DNA of 64,000 nucleotides from a virus. The notes below the pieces were generated by a model, which saw nothing but the letters and a program-made list of their open reading frames with translations, had not been told where the DNA came from and ran no database searches. Within the stretch, counting starts at the first letter, position 1; the number at the start of each line of letters is the position of its first letter. The stretch is taken from the IMG/VR virus record IMGVR_UViG_3300048691_000182, positions 32,280-96,279 of that record. One strand, written 5' to 3'. Below, one piece after another: positions 20,609 to 30,526 of the stretch. Made by a program: the position numbers and the translations under genes.

Positions 20609-21076
20609 ATGTCCGTTAAAGAATTGAATCCCGCTACCGCTGCTTTGGCTGTTTTGCTTGCTGACAAATTCAACTACGATAAGAAGGAAAACACGATTAA
20701 TCGTGCTGACGATACCTTTACAGGTACGCTTCCAGAAGATCTTACACCTGCCATCGTGGAACGTGTGTCTGAGCATTACACTACTTTTGCCGCAGCTTCC
20801 GCCAAGGTGTATGGTGATTTGGCCATCAAGGCATTGACCGCTGACGAAAAACTGGATCGTGTGAGCATTGAAATTCCTTTGACCGGGAAAGATTCTTTGA
20901 GCTTCTCTATGGATCGTTCTGTTACCAGCCCAATTCCTGGCAAACCAGGTGAGTCAGTTACCAAATACGGTGTGCTGCGTCCTAAGTTCGACTTTGTTGC
21001 TGGTAATAACTCTGGTCAACTCAAACTGGCACGCACGCAACTCAATGAGCTGGCTGAAGCAGCTTTGTGCAAGTAA
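20609..21076 (+). CDS. Unknown, apparently highly expressed protein
   Basis: 155 residues, no membrane segment or known motif. Codon use is clearly different from most of the window, with many C- and G-ending codons like those in the sheath, tube and chimallin-like genes, so it is probably made in large amounts. It has a structured leader and a terminator of its own and is therefore a single-gene transcript. Could be a virion or nucleus-associated protein; function unknown. Confidence 0.7.
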   Translation: MSVKELNPATAALAVLLADKFNYDKKENTINRADDTFTGTLPEDLTPAIVERVSEHYTTFAAASAKVYGDLAIKALTADEKLDRVSIEIPLTGKDSLSFSMDRSVTSPIPGKPGESVTKYGVLRPKFDFVAGNNSGQLKLARTQLNELAEAALCK

Positions 21077-21122
21077 TACACGTATTTAATTAACCTCTTA
21101 GCTGAGGCGCCTAAAGTCGATT

Positions 21123-21162
21123 ACACACTACCTAGAAGATTAATTTCTTCTAGGTAGTGTGT
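21123..21162. terminator. Bidirectional hairpin terminator
   Basis: 16-base inverted repeat (21123-21138 with 21147-21162) between convergent genes, with a T-rich stretch after it. Confidence 0.7.
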
Positions 21163-21178
21163 ATGGTTTATTTATTTT

Positions 21179-21670
21179 TTATTTTAAATTATTGCTAAAA
21201 TCACTATTTGGTAAGTAAATTTCGCTTCTATGGTGAAGTACATTTCCACCGTAGATATCCTTTAGCATATACCAAATACCATTAGGACCTAAAAGATGTG
21301 GCTTAGATAATCCAATCGAAGCACCTATTGATTCTGAACAAAACCATTCGTTTTCAGTATGTTTGACAAGACCTGTGAAGAACTTAATATTACCCATAAT
21401 GTCGTAAGGTTTACCATCGTGTTTAATAAACCATTCCGTTGTTCTATCGGATAAGTAGTCAGGTAATTCTAAGAAATCCCATGCGTTAGGTGTAGAATAA
21501 CCAATTCTTTTTGTTCTTACACCTCTGTCAATATAACTACTACTGCGACTGAGTCCATCAGTACCTATTAATTCTACATGAATATAAATACCATCATCTA
21601 GTGCTCTACCAAGTCTATCCATGACTCCTTGGAGACCTCTGTGTTTTCCTTTGTATGCCGCTAAATACAT
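21179..21670 (-). CDS. Papain-like/permuted NlpC-P60 type hydrolase
   Basis: 163 residues. IHVELIG (His about 31) comes before WFCSESIG (Cys about 112), the order of the circularly permuted NlpC/P60 (YiiX-like) fold, in which His precedes Cys. KPYDIMGNI also fits this family. Members cut amide or thioester-type bonds in peptidoglycan or lipids. It lies downstream of the tail tube gene, beyond a terminator, on the same strand. The substrate is unknown; a wall- or lipid-directed role is inferred. Confidence 0.6.
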   Translation of the reverse strand: MYLAAYKGKHRGLQGVMDRLGRALDDGIYIHVELIGTDGLSRSSSYIDRGVRTKRIGYSTPNAWDFLELPDYLSDRTTEWFIKHDGKPYDIMGNIKFFTGLVKHTENEWFCSESIGASIGLSKPHLLGPNGIWYMLKDIYGGNVLHHRSEIYLPNSDFSNNLK

Positions 21671-21703
21671 TACTATTTCCTTTAAAATTTATAGGCATAA
21701 ACT

Positions 21704-21742
21704 CCATACAACCAATAAAGCTTTTGCCTATTGGTTGTATGG
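21704..21742 (-). terminator. Hairpin terminator after tail tube gene
   Basis: 14-base inverted repeat (21704-21717 with 21729-21742) just downstream of the tube stop codon on the minus strand. Confidence 0.65.
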
Positions 21743-21756
21743 GTTTAAACTAGTTT

Positions 21757-22626
21757 TTAAGCACGACCAATGGACGAGCTAGCCAGAGTATCTACACCTT
21801 CTTTGTAACCAGAGGCTGCTGCTGCATCAGCAGAGATACCAGACACAAAAGCTGCACGCATGTTAGGGTTTGCATTGTTTAGCACAATGTTATCCAACAT
21901 ACGCTGAGCGAGTACGTTACCGCCAAGATTGTATTGGCAGATGCTAGAGAAAGGAATTGACAATGAAGGCATTTCCATAGCAGCTGTCAAATCACGTTTA
22001 CCTTCAATTGCACCAGTGCCCTTGGGGAACATATTAGTAGCTAACCACGAATGAATAACCTTGCGTCCTGTGGCATCAGGTTCAATGAAGATGCATGTAG
22101 CTGAATACATATCAGCCAACATGTCATCTGGTTTATTGCCAGTTAAAGTAGCGATGCCTGGAATCTTTGAGTCTGGATTCATCATACCCATGGTAATCCA
22201 GTCAGAGATGAAAGTCTGAATAGGGCGACCATATTTATCATGACCAAAGTTAAACGAAATGCTACTAGGGGCACGCTTAACGTCAACGATTTCTTCTTGT
22301 ACTTCACCAGCACCGCCAACAGGTGTACTGGTTGTTTCCACAGTCAGTTCAGCATTCAAACCTTCGATTGACTGGGCATGCAGTTCAAACAAAGCTTTAA
22401 GCGCACTAACCCATTTATCTTTATTTGTCAGATAATCGAAGAATTTAGGTGCTTCGATTAAAATACAAATAATATTGCGACGCACATACGCACCGTTACT
22501 AACCCACTGGGTCAAGTCTGGCGCGTAACCATGTTGACCGCCATAAGTCAGGTCCAACATCTTCGCATTGGCATTTTCACTATATGCTTGGCTATCAAGC
22601 AAAGCAGCAGTTACACGACCTGTCAT
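21757..22626 (-). CDS. Tail tube protein (phiKZ gp30-like)
   Basis: 289 residues, beta-rich and without Cys-rich or membrane segments. It lies immediately downstream of the tail sheath gene on the same strand, the sheath-then-tube order found in phiKZ (gp29, gp30) and other contractile-tailed phages. Codons are strongly C/G-ending, as expected for a protein present in hundreds of copies. A GGAG-type ribosome site precedes the ATG. It would form the inner tube through which DNA passes. Confidence 0.8.
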   Translation of the reverse strand: MTGRVTAALLDSQAYSENANAKMLDLTYGGQHGYAPDLTQWVSNGAYVRRNIICILIEAPKFFDYLTNKDKWVSALKALFELHAQSIEGLNAELTVETTSTPVGGAGEVQEEIVDVKRAPSSISFNFGHDKYGRPIQTFISDWITMGMMNPDSKIPGIATLTGNKPDDMLADMYSATCIFIEPDATGRKVIHSWLATNMFPKGTGAIEGKRDLTAAMEMPSLSIPFSSICQYNLGGNVLAQRMLDNIVLNNANPNMRAAFVSGISADAAAASGYKEGVDTLASSSIGRA

Positions 22627-22652
22627 AGAAAAACTCCTTAAAATGTTTGGAA

Positions 22653-22682
22653 TAAAAACAAGATATTTCTACCTTGTTTTTA
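22653..22682 (-). terminator. Hairpin between sheath and tube genes
   Basis: 10-base inverted repeat (22653-22662 with 22673-22682). Likely an mRNA-processing or partial termination site that sets the sheath-to-tube ratio. Confidence 0.45.
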
Positions 22683-22697
22683 TTTATTTTTTTTTTA

Positions 22698-24794
22698 TTA
22701 GGCGGCAACAAAGTCGCTAATACGGTAAGCTTGTACGCTAGTAGTCATCACTGTCTTCATGTTGGACGCGTAAATCTTTACAGGCAGAGTCCAGCTATAA
22801 CCACGTTGATCGTCAGCACTACTGACGTAAGCTGCTGGTTGCATGATAAAGCGGTTATCAAAACGACCTTCAAGCAAGCTGGTGGTTTTAGCATTAACTT
22901 TCTCAACCAGTTGATCGTTGCTTAGATTAGCGCCAGAGCTACCGCTGTAGAAACGCCAAACACGCTCAGCTACCTTATTGATTTCACAAATGGCCATAGC
23001 TGTAAAGAAGCTATTAAGCACAGAAGTGTCATCAGAACAAACTGTTTTCAAAGCAGGGAAGAAGTAACTACGCAGATCATAAGACTGGACCCAATTCAAA
23101 CCAACATCCCAGTCTTTATTACGCGCAGTTGCTGGCGTGAACGTAACATTGAAGTTAGTCATGTTATCCAGAACAGAGCCAGGAGCACCATCAAAGTTAG
23201 AACCAGCTTTCCACTTACCATTTGCAGCACCCATGTACTTAGCTGCTTTCACAGCAATTTCCATAGTGGTGGGAACGTCTTGTGTGAATTGGCTATTACG
23301 CAGTTTACCACTACGACCCATGATCATACCGCGTACCACAGGGGTGCCAAAGTAATCCGATTCAGGAGTAAGCTGTAAACGAGTGCGCAAAGCAACAGCC
23401 AGTGAGTGCTCTTCTGATGCAGTCAAAGCAACCGCACCAACGGTGTGGGTACCGAGCACAACAAACGTGTCTTTACGTACTGCAATAAAATTACAGAGCG
23501 CTTTCTTGGTGTCCAGAGGAAAACCACTATCGTAAATAATGGATTCAACGTTAACCGCTGTGTCCATCAGTTTTGAGTTAGAATTGCTGTACTCGTTAAC
23601 TTCAGCTGTGACTAAGTCAGCAAACAATGCGTCGCTCATTGTGCCATCAGAACCAGACTTAGCGTAAATATTGGTATATTCGCTAGGACGAACAACGCCA
23701 GTACCTGTGCTCAAGATCTGGAAAGTGTTATAGTAGTTACCATTAGACGACTGACCAGACACCATGTTAAACAAATAGGATTCATTTGCAACACCAGTAA
23801 AATCTGACGAATCAGTTTTATTTGGATATTCAGCAGCGTAGAACATATCAACTAAAGTTTTGATATTGTTTTTGTAAACCACCATATCACCAAAATCGCA
23901 ATACTGGATTGGGTATGTTGGATCTGTCAAGTTACGGTACTTATCCAAGAACACATCACCGACATAAAGTTGTGAGTCAGTGACTGGATCAATAACACCT
24001 GGCTTCAGGGTCAGAGTAACGCGTTGCTCAGCAAAGTTAGTTTCAATAACTTTAGGGCTAGAATTAACATCGTCACGGCGAATCAGAGCCATAAAGAAAG
24101 GATAAGCCTTTTCTCTGGTTAACAAAGCTTCACTCACCAAAGTGTTAACTTCGTTGGTAGGTGCCCACAGACGCAAACCAACATCATTACCAAAAGCACC
24201 TTTACTAAAGGCTTTCAGTTCCATGATAGGGTATCGCTGTGATTGAGCGGCTGTAGTGGTGTCAGTTTGATCGCCAGCAACAATACCAGCTGCACCAAAC
24301 GTCTGCATAAGGACGTTAGTGTTACGAGTCGTGACTACCCATTTAACTGTATAACCTGCAACTGTTGAACCAGTAGGAACTTTAGCTCCTTGGGCATCAG
24401 TGACAAAGCTACCATCGGCATTACGGGTATATAAAGGAACCGTAGTTGGAAGTACGTCCAAGGACAGTAACAAATTAGATTCTGGACCAGCATCAGCAGG
24501 AATAACACGCTGATACATACACTGATTACCTTCGGCGTTAACCAAATTAGCCAGCACAGTAGCATGGTTAGCCCAAGGCTTGCGCAGATCAAAAGAGTCT
24601 GCATGAAAAGCTTCAGACCGGGTATCTCCAACCAGCAACTGAGGAAGAGTAACGCCTTTCTTTGCGTAAAGATAAATCTTTGGCAAATGTTGGGGGATGT
24701 TTACAGCTTCTCTTACTGGGGGGCGTGTACTCAGATCCTGCGTGCCTTGAAGCACTGTTTGTGGCGACGCATTAATGATTGTCGTTTGGGTCAT
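22698..24794 (-). CDS. Tail sheath protein (phiKZ gp29-like)
   Basis: 698 residues, close to the ~695 of phiKZ gp29. The N-terminus is short and polar and the C-terminal ~150 residues (DWDVGLNWVQ, YDLRSYFFPALKTV) carry the conserved sheath domain with an alpha/beta C-terminal arm. High-expression codon use and position ahead of the tube gene support the call. The protein forms the contractile outer tail cylinder. Confidence 0.85.
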   Translation of the reverse strand: MTQTTIINASPQTVLQGTQDLSTRPPVREAVNIPQHLPKIYLYAKKGVTLPQLLVGDTRSEAFHADSFDLRKPWANHATVLANLVNAEGNQCMYQRVIPADAGPESNLLLSLDVLPTTVPLYTRNADGSFVTDAQGAKVPTGSTVAGYTVKWVVTTRNTNVLMQTFGAAGIVAGDQTDTTTAAQSQRYPIMELKAFSKGAFGNDVGLRLWAPTNEVNTLVSEALLTREKAYPFFMALIRRDDVNSSPKVIETNFAEQRVTLTLKPGVIDPVTDSQLYVGDVFLDKYRNLTDPTYPIQYCDFGDMVVYKNNIKTLVDMFYAAEYPNKTDSSDFTGVANESYLFNMVSGQSSNGNYYNTFQILSTGTGVVRPSEYTNIYAKSGSDGTMSDALFADLVTAEVNEYSNSNSKLMDTAVNVESIIYDSGFPLDTKKALCNFIAVRKDTFVVLGTHTVGAVALTASEEHSLAVALRTRLQLTPESDYFGTPVVRGMIMGRSGKLRNSQFTQDVPTTMEIAVKAAKYMGAANGKWKAGSNFDGAPGSVLDNMTNFNVTFTPATARNKDWDVGLNWVQSYDLRSYFFPALKTVCSDDTSVLNSFFTAMAICEINKVAERVWRFYSGSSGANLSNDQLVEKVNAKTTSLLEGRFDNRFIMQPAAYVSSADDQRGYSWTLPVKIYASNMKTVMTTSVQAYRISDFVAA

Positions 24795-25166
24795 GTTTTA
24801 TCCTATTAAAAAACAAATTTGAAATTTACTCTTTTTATAAACCTCAGGCATACAGATAATTCTTATTGAACATTTCGAATAAACCCTGCCGACTAACTAG
24901 TCTGTCGCCAGCATATGATGGCTCTGACAAACACTTGGGGTCCATTTAATGCTATGAATAGAATTAGTAGAAATATCCTTACTAATTAGTTTGCATTAAG
25001 TCATAAAGTTATCAGATTAGTTGCTGATACCTCCAGTGTAAATTAATAAGTTACAAAATATTTTTACCCATCAAATCAGGCTCTGTCTGAAATGATGAAA
25101 GCTCATTCTATAATGTATAAAAATTACACCAACACCTTATTAAATTAAATTTTAGGATTGACTTAA
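24795..25166. other. Divergent 372-base intergenic region
   Basis: This gap separates the minus-strand sheath gene from a plus-strand structural gene and must hold promoters for both. I see no gene. A CGAC...GTCG hairpin lies near 24888-24908, and TATAATGTATAAAAATTAC close to 25109 is a possible promoter for the plus-strand gene. Confidence 0.45.
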
Positions 25167-26111
25167 ATGACAGTATTCAAATCGGCTTATGAAACCACTA
25201 TTGGTACTGGTCTTCATACTAAAAATATAGCTTTACAATTACGACAAGTATTAGTATCGACATCGTCTAATTCTATTTTTTCTGGTGACCAAGAACCCTA
25301 TCTTGAATCAATCACAGGTAAGGATGTTAGCCACGCATCTGTTCCTGTGTTTGTTCACCCTTACTTAGTTGACGGTATTGATAAAAAGAATTATCTGTTT
25401 ATTGACTACCGCCCATTTGTTAAAATAGATTCTGTTGATAAATGGGAACCTAAGGTAATTGTTAAAAATACCGTTGAGTATAATTTTGCTAAAGCAAGAT
25501 TACTTATCAACAAAGTTTTACTCACGCAAGGGTCTGGAAGCTTATCTGGTTTGTCTTCTCTTCCAATGGGTGTTTTTGCCTCATGGATCAGTGAGGCTGT
25601 TACACACAGATTTGCTCTCGATATGTCTGAACAGGTTAAGTTAACTGTTTTGGCTTGTATTTATTACCAAACTTTGTTTGTTGAAAATGAAGACTTGGAT
25701 GAACAAATGTTGAATGTCTTTAAAGCCAATGCTATCAGAGTACTTAAAATACCTGCGACAATTGTTTATGAAGTAACAGACAACATTCCTTTGTTCACTA
25801 ACATTAAATCTCTTTGTGAAGTAATCAAAACTAAGTTAGAGAATTCTAGATTAGAAGATTTTAACGAAGGTATATTAATCACCATGCTAAAGAATACATG
25901 GTACGGGAGTAACGCTGCCGAGATTTTAGCTGTAGCTTTAGAACACACCCCTACCTGGGTTTCTCTGGTTTATACCTCTATTTCAGAGAGAACATTTAAA
26001 AACTCCACTATTGCTAAAATAACAGAACGTTATTCTAAAGGTGGGGCGGGCGAAGCATTTCAAAAAAGCTTTGTTACCTTAGCTTTAAGTGTTGATACAG
26101 AAGTCAAATAA
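25167..26111 (+). CDS. Putative virion structural protein
   Basis: 314 residues, no known motif. Ordered with the two large downstream genes and the terminase in the same way as the phiKZ gp25-gp30 block (terminase, three structural proteins, sheath, tube), so it probably corresponds to the protein next to the sheath. Has its own downstream terminator. Assignment rests on gene order. Confidence 0.6.
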   Translation: MTVFKSAYETTIGTGLHTKNIALQLRQVLVSTSSNSIFSGDQEPYLESITGKDVSHASVPVFVHPYLVDGIDKKNYLFIDYRPFVKIDSVDKWEPKVIVKNTVEYNFAKARLLINKVLLTQGSGSLSGLSSLPMGVFASWISEAVTHRFALDMSEQVKLTVLACIYYQTLFVENEDLDEQMLNVFKANAIRVLKIPATIVYEVTDNIPLFTNIKSLCEVIKTKLENSRLEDFNEGILITMLKNTWYGSNAAEILAVALEHTPTWVSLVYTSISERTFKNSTIAKITERYSKGGAGEAFQKSFVTLALSVDTEVK

Positions 26112-26118
26112 CCACTCT

Positions 26119-26152
26119 ATACTCCAGTGAGTTTTAAAACTCACTGGAGTAT
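26119..26152 (+). terminator. Hairpin terminator
   Basis: A 34-base perfect inverted repeat (26119-26135 with 26136-26152) directly behind the preceding gene. Confidence 0.65.
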
Positions 26153-26181
26153 ATCCTCATTTTTATCATGGGATTTTATAC

Positions 26182-28770
26182 ATGTATGATTACTTAGTAG
26201 ACCATGCAATTAAAAATGTATGGTGCACTCCAAACCAAGACAACCAAAGAATCTATGCACCTAAGAGATTAACCCCTAACGGTGGTGTGAGAAATAGCTT
26301 TAGAGTACTTTGGCGCTTACTTGCTATGCCTGATTTAGTTTCACAGTGGCATGTTTACCAGGTGGGTCAAGTGCATCCTGTAATTCTTAATCTTTTACCC
26401 GATGAAGGTAAGTGGACTAGTTTTACCGAGGCTATAAATACTAGAAAATTAATTTGTGATATTTATACAGATCAAGGTGTTCAGATACCTAGGTTTAATA
26501 GCTTCTTTCAATTCACAGAAGACCATAATTTAATTATAGCCATTAGAAAGAATGTTAAGCTACCTATTGATTTTAATAACGATCAGCCTTTTATTCGTTT
26601 ATATTCTAATGCTTATTTTGCAAGTGAAAGAGCAGATGTAACAGATGAATTAATTTATTCAGAAGGGTCTATTGTTACTAATACTGAACAAATTCTAGAT
26701 TTACAAAATGCTTATACGCGTTATAGTTTACTTACTGAAGGTGCAGCATATGCATTTGTAAATGGCTATAAGGTTTCTGGAATTAATTTGTTCACAGCTT
26801 CTGTAGGTGATACTTGCGAATTTGTATATGATTCGTCTATTTACAAAGTAGTTGATTTTAAAGTAGGTGATCTTGGTGTTTTTAACAGCACACTTGACAC
26901 TACATTAAAGTATTTCCTTCATTATCCAGGTGTTGATAATCAGACAATTGATTATAGAGACGATATTGATTTCTTTTTGGTATATCCAGGAGAACCTAAT
27001 AGTAAAGGTTTATGGTACCATAAAAATCAAGACGCTAGCGTTAGGATGATAACACATAGAGATTACTCACTGCCTACTGCTTTTATTGCAGGTTATCAAA
27101 CTCAATTAGCGGCAATGATAGGTACGGGTAATGAATACATACCCCAAAATCTTATTGTACGTCTACATATTAGAAAATCAGGTTACGATAGGGCTTTAGT
27201 TTTTGATGCTAATAAAATTAAAGAACTATATAAATTACCACCTAACCTCATACCTAGAGCTATGCTTGGTATTGACGCCACACTTCCTAATTGGCAGGTA
27301 GATACATTAGAGAGTTCTGGGTATACAGAAATTATGTCAGCTGATTGCTGCGATATTACTAACGCTTTGGTAAATAAAGCTTATGGTTATAACGCTTTGA
27401 GTAAACTACTTGGCAGTACCCCGCAGTTTACTAGATATGAATCTAATCGTAAGCTGGTGGATTTACCTTATGGATTACAGTCTAAAAGCACTGTTTATGA
27501 ATACGATAGCGAAGGTATTCTAACCCACTGGGATACACACTTAACAGGGTCTAGATATGATTGTGTTAATTTAACAACTAACATGATCGAGGTGTTTTCT
27601 GGTACTGGTGGTAACGAGCTATCGGATAGATTTACATTAGACTCCATTAACGTAGATGCCACACAGAGCTATAGAGTATATTACAATCCTTTAAGTACAG
27701 TTGGTATTCCTGGTGACTGGACTGACATTACAGGTACTGATAAATACATTGTTACTAACGGTTTATTAACTAGAAGTAATGATATAATTTTAGGTACTTT
27801 AATGGTACGTACTGAAGCTAAATTCTTGGCTTACGACTTAGAGTTAAACATGGTGCGGGGCGAGCTTCGTTTTGGACTACAACAGTTCAGAATGGTAGGT
27901 ACTGTTAACACCAGTGTTTCGATGGAAGTGCCTTGTGGCCAGTTAGATTTATTTCTAAATGGTAGATCTCTAATCCGTAATCTTGATTATTTTATTAAAT
28001 TCCCTGAAATAGTCATTATTAATAAAGAGTATTTAAACGATCCTTTAAACACTAAACAAAAAATTCATGTGAGAATGTCTGGTTATTGTGAAGAAACTTT
28101 ATCTGTTAATACACCTAGTGATATGGGTTTTATTGAGCACGGTTTATTGTCTAACAACGATAAGTTTGATTTAAGAGATGATAAAGTCTTACGCATAGTT
28201 GTAGATGGGAAACTCTATGACAAAAGTGAGATGATTTTCTCTGAAGAACACTCGGGTGTAAGTATACAAAACCCTATTAATGGTAAACCTTATTCTGTTC
28301 AAGATATTGTTGTGCCTTTAAGGGATTATGTTGCTGAACCTACTTTTACTGTTAGAAATAGAGCCGTCTTAGTTGACAACGCAGTTAAGCAATACTTAAC
28401 TCTTAAAATACCTCAACCTGTAAGAAATCCTATTAGCTCTATTGAAAGACGCTATACGGTTTTTAGTCCTTTTATCTGTAAGATTATTTATGACCTGGAA
28501 TCAGGTTTATTAGACGATTCCAGATACAAGACAAATTACAATGACATGACAGCAAGAGCTGTTTGCCAACCCTATGAGTATTTACTTGAATATGACCCAA
28601 CTCAACAAGATCAGGCTGTTAACGATAGATATGTTGTCGTTCACCCGCATAATCTGACAACTACAATAGACTTAGATTTATTTAGTTACAGATTTGTTGA
28701 AAGAGTTCTAAAGATATATACAAATAACTTAGTCAAACTCTCAGGCTACGTAACACTATCCTCAACTTGA
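26182..28770 (+). CDS. Large putative tail/virion structural protein
   Basis: 862 residues, rich in Tyr, Asn and beta-type segments with little helix, typical of baseplate, neck or fibre proteins. No enzymatic motif seen. It is followed 12 bases later by another beta-rich protein, forming a two-gene unit ending at a terminator. By gene order it matches the structural proteins between sheath and terminase of phiKZ-like phages. Confidence 0.6.
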   Translation: MYDYLVDHAIKNVWCTPNQDNQRIYAPKRLTPNGGVRNSFRVLWRLLAMPDLVSQWHVYQVGQVHPVILNLLPDEGKWTSFTEAINTRKLICDIYTDQGVQIPRFNSFFQFTEDHNLIIAIRKNVKLPIDFNNDQPFIRLYSNAYFASERADVTDELIYSEGSIVTNTEQILDLQNAYTRYSLLTEGAAYAFVNGYKVSGINLFTASVGDTCEFVYDSSIYKVVDFKVGDLGVFNSTLDTTLKYFLHYPGVDNQTIDYRDDIDFFLVYPGEPNSKGLWYHKNQDASVRMITHRDYSLPTAFIAGYQTQLAAMIGTGNEYIPQNLIVRLHIRKSGYDRALVFDANKIKELYKLPPNLIPRAMLGIDATLPNWQVDTLESSGYTEIMSADCCDITNALVNKAYGYNALSKLLGSTPQFTRYESNRKLVDLPYGLQSKSTVYEYDSEGILTHWDTHLTGSRYDCVNLTTNMIEVFSGTGGNELSDRFTLDSINVDATQSYRVYYNPLSTVGIPGDWTDITGTDKYIVTNGLLTRSNDIILGTLMVRTEAKFLAYDLELNMVRGELRFGLQQFRMVGTVNTSVSMEVPCGQLDLFLNGRSLIRNLDYFIKFPEIVIINKEYLNDPLNTKQKIHVRMSGYCEETLSVNTPSDMGFIEHGLLSNNDKFDLRDDKVLRIVVDGKLYDKSEMIFSEEHSGVSIQNPINGKPYSVQDIVVPLRDYVAEPTFTVRNRAVLVDNAVKQYLTLKIPQPVRNPISSIERRYTVFSPFICKIIYDLESGLLDDSRYKTNYNDMTARAVCQPYEYLLEYDPTQQDQAVNDRYVVVHPHNLTTTIDLDLFSYRFVERVLKIYTNNLVKLSGYVTLSST

Positions 28771-28782
28771 AAGAAATAAATA

Positions 28783-30468
28783 ATGGCAACTTCTGATATA
28801 AGTACGTCAGGTATCACAGGTTCAGACGGTGTTACACCGTTGTACTCTCCTAACGAAAGATGGTGTATTTGGAATCTTGATGAAATTTATGTTGGTACTG
28901 TTGGTACTAAGCGGTATGTTCCAAAGATAAATGATTATGTTGTAGATATTACTTCTGGTACTTTTTACAAAGTAAGAACCATTGATCCGGTTACTCTTAT
29001 ATGCACTTATGACCAAGTAAACATTAATACCGTTGATACCTCTCTGAGTGAAAATGATATTTTATTTGGTGTTGGCCCAGGTACTCAGTCTGACACGTAT
29101 CTCGCTTATGTAGATGCAAGTGTGGTTCCTAGTATTCTAGCTGTTGATGCCAGACTTCGCATTGGTGGCAGTATGGCTAGTTACTGTAAAATCTTTAAGG
29201 GTGCTGATGTTTCTAGCTCTGGCAAGGTAATCAGTAGAGTATACGATCAAAACGGAACTTTGTTAACGCAGAACATTCCTCTTGAATTAGCAGCAATTGA
29301 TTCACACACTAACCACAGTATCAAAATTGTAAGCGTAGCACACACCGTTGAAACTTTGACTGATGGTGAAATTGTAACTGTTGTTGTTTATGATGATGTT
29401 GGGCACGTTGTATCTAAACGGCAATTACTGGTAGAAAATACTGCTTTTATTCGTTCTATCAATGTATCTCAGAAATATATTTCGCATATTTCTTTAGCCA
29501 GTCCATTCATGTCTTCTTCAGATAACACTCTGATTGAACTACCTATCAACGTTCTTGTTGAAGGTTTGGATTTATATGGCATTGTGCATTATTCCGATGG
29601 TACGACCTTGAAGTTACCTGTAGACGGTACTAAGTTTAGAATGTTTGGGCTTGAGCAGTATTTAGGTACTGTTGTTGGGCAGCGCGTCCAGCTTGTGTTA
29701 CGTTATGCTTTAAGCACTGGTGAAACTGCCTATGGCGCAGTAAGCGGTGATGGTAAATCAATAACTAAACAATTTACTCTTAATTCACTTGTTCAAAACG
29801 GTGCTTATGCTGTTAAACTGTTTGGTTATCCTGTTTGGGTGGACACAGTAACCGGTTACAAGATGGAGTGGTTCCTCTACAGCTTAGATAGAAACATTGT
29901 CTACAATGTAACTGATTACGTTAGATATAGTGCTGTAACTGGAGCTTTCAGACCCAAGGCTTATGGTTTCTCTCAGGACTTAACTGTAAGTATTAATTTG
30001 CGTGACGTTAGTGGTTCATTCAAATCCTATATCCATGCACAAAACTATAATGTTGTGTTAGTTGACAATGGAGCAGCAAGAACTACTAACTGGACTGTTA
30101 CTTATGAGCCAGGACAAGTTCCGTTGTTTGGTGTTGGTCTTCACGCACAAGCTACTTTGGTTAGTGCTAATAACTACAAACTGACTGTGCACTCTGGTTT
30201 AACTACCAAGGCTGATTGGCTCAATAGAGTTTATTATGCATCTAAACCTATTATTGATTTAGAGCGGGAAATTACTGCACCTGAACCAAATTTCTTTGCT
30301 ATTATTGCTGGTAATAATCGTGTTGAATTCAGTATTGATGACTGGGATAAAAACTTGACAATTGGGTCGGGTCCAGTTATTAACGGAACTGTATTTATTG
30401 AGTTCTTTAAACGTGTTTCAACTAACGATATTCAGTTAGCTATTGCTGGCATGCCTATCTATAATTAA
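28783..30468 (+). CDS. Putative tail/virion structural protein with Ig-like repeats
   Basis: 561 residues, Val/Thr/Ser/Gly-rich with repeated beta strands; several segments (around 110-220 and 225-320) read like tandem immunoglobulin-type domains. No catalytic motif. Ribosome site GAAAG 10 bases upstream. It ends in a strong hairpin convergent with the terminase gene. Domain reading is by eye only. Confidence 0.55.
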   Translation: MATSDISTSGITGSDGVTPLYSPNERWCIWNLDEIYVGTVGTKRYVPKINDYVVDITSGTFYKVRTIDPVTLICTYDQVNINTVDTSLSENDILFGVGPGTQSDTYLAYVDASVVPSILAVDARLRIGGSMASYCKIFKGADVSSSGKVISRVYDQNGTLLTQNIPLELAAIDSHTNHSIKIVSVAHTVETLTDGEIVTVVVYDDVGHVVSKRQLLVENTAFIRSINVSQKYISHISLASPFMSSSDNTLIELPINVLVEGLDLYGIVHYSDGTTLKLPVDGTKFRMFGLEQYLGTVVGQRVQLVLRYALSTGETAYGAVSGDGKSITKQFTLNSLVQNGAYAVKLFGYPVWVDTVTGYKMEWFLYSLDRNIVYNVTDYVRYSAVTGAFRPKAYGFSQDLTVSINLRDVSGSFKSYIHAQNYNVVLVDNGAARTTNWTVTYEPGQVPLFGVGLHAQATLVSANNYKLTVHSGLTTKADWLNRVYYASKPIIDLEREITAPEPNFFAIIAGNNRVEFSIDDWDKNLTIGSGPVINGTVFIEFFKRVSTNDIQLAIAGMPIYN

Positions 30469-30475
30469 ACATACT

Positions 30476-30514
30476 CTACTACTACACAAGCTATAAATGC
30501 TTGTGTAGTAGTAG
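30476..30514. terminator. Bidirectional hairpin terminator
   Basis: 16-base perfect inverted repeat (30476-30491 with 30499-30514) between two convergent genes. Confidence 0.7.
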
Positions 30515-30526
30515 TAGTTATGCTTT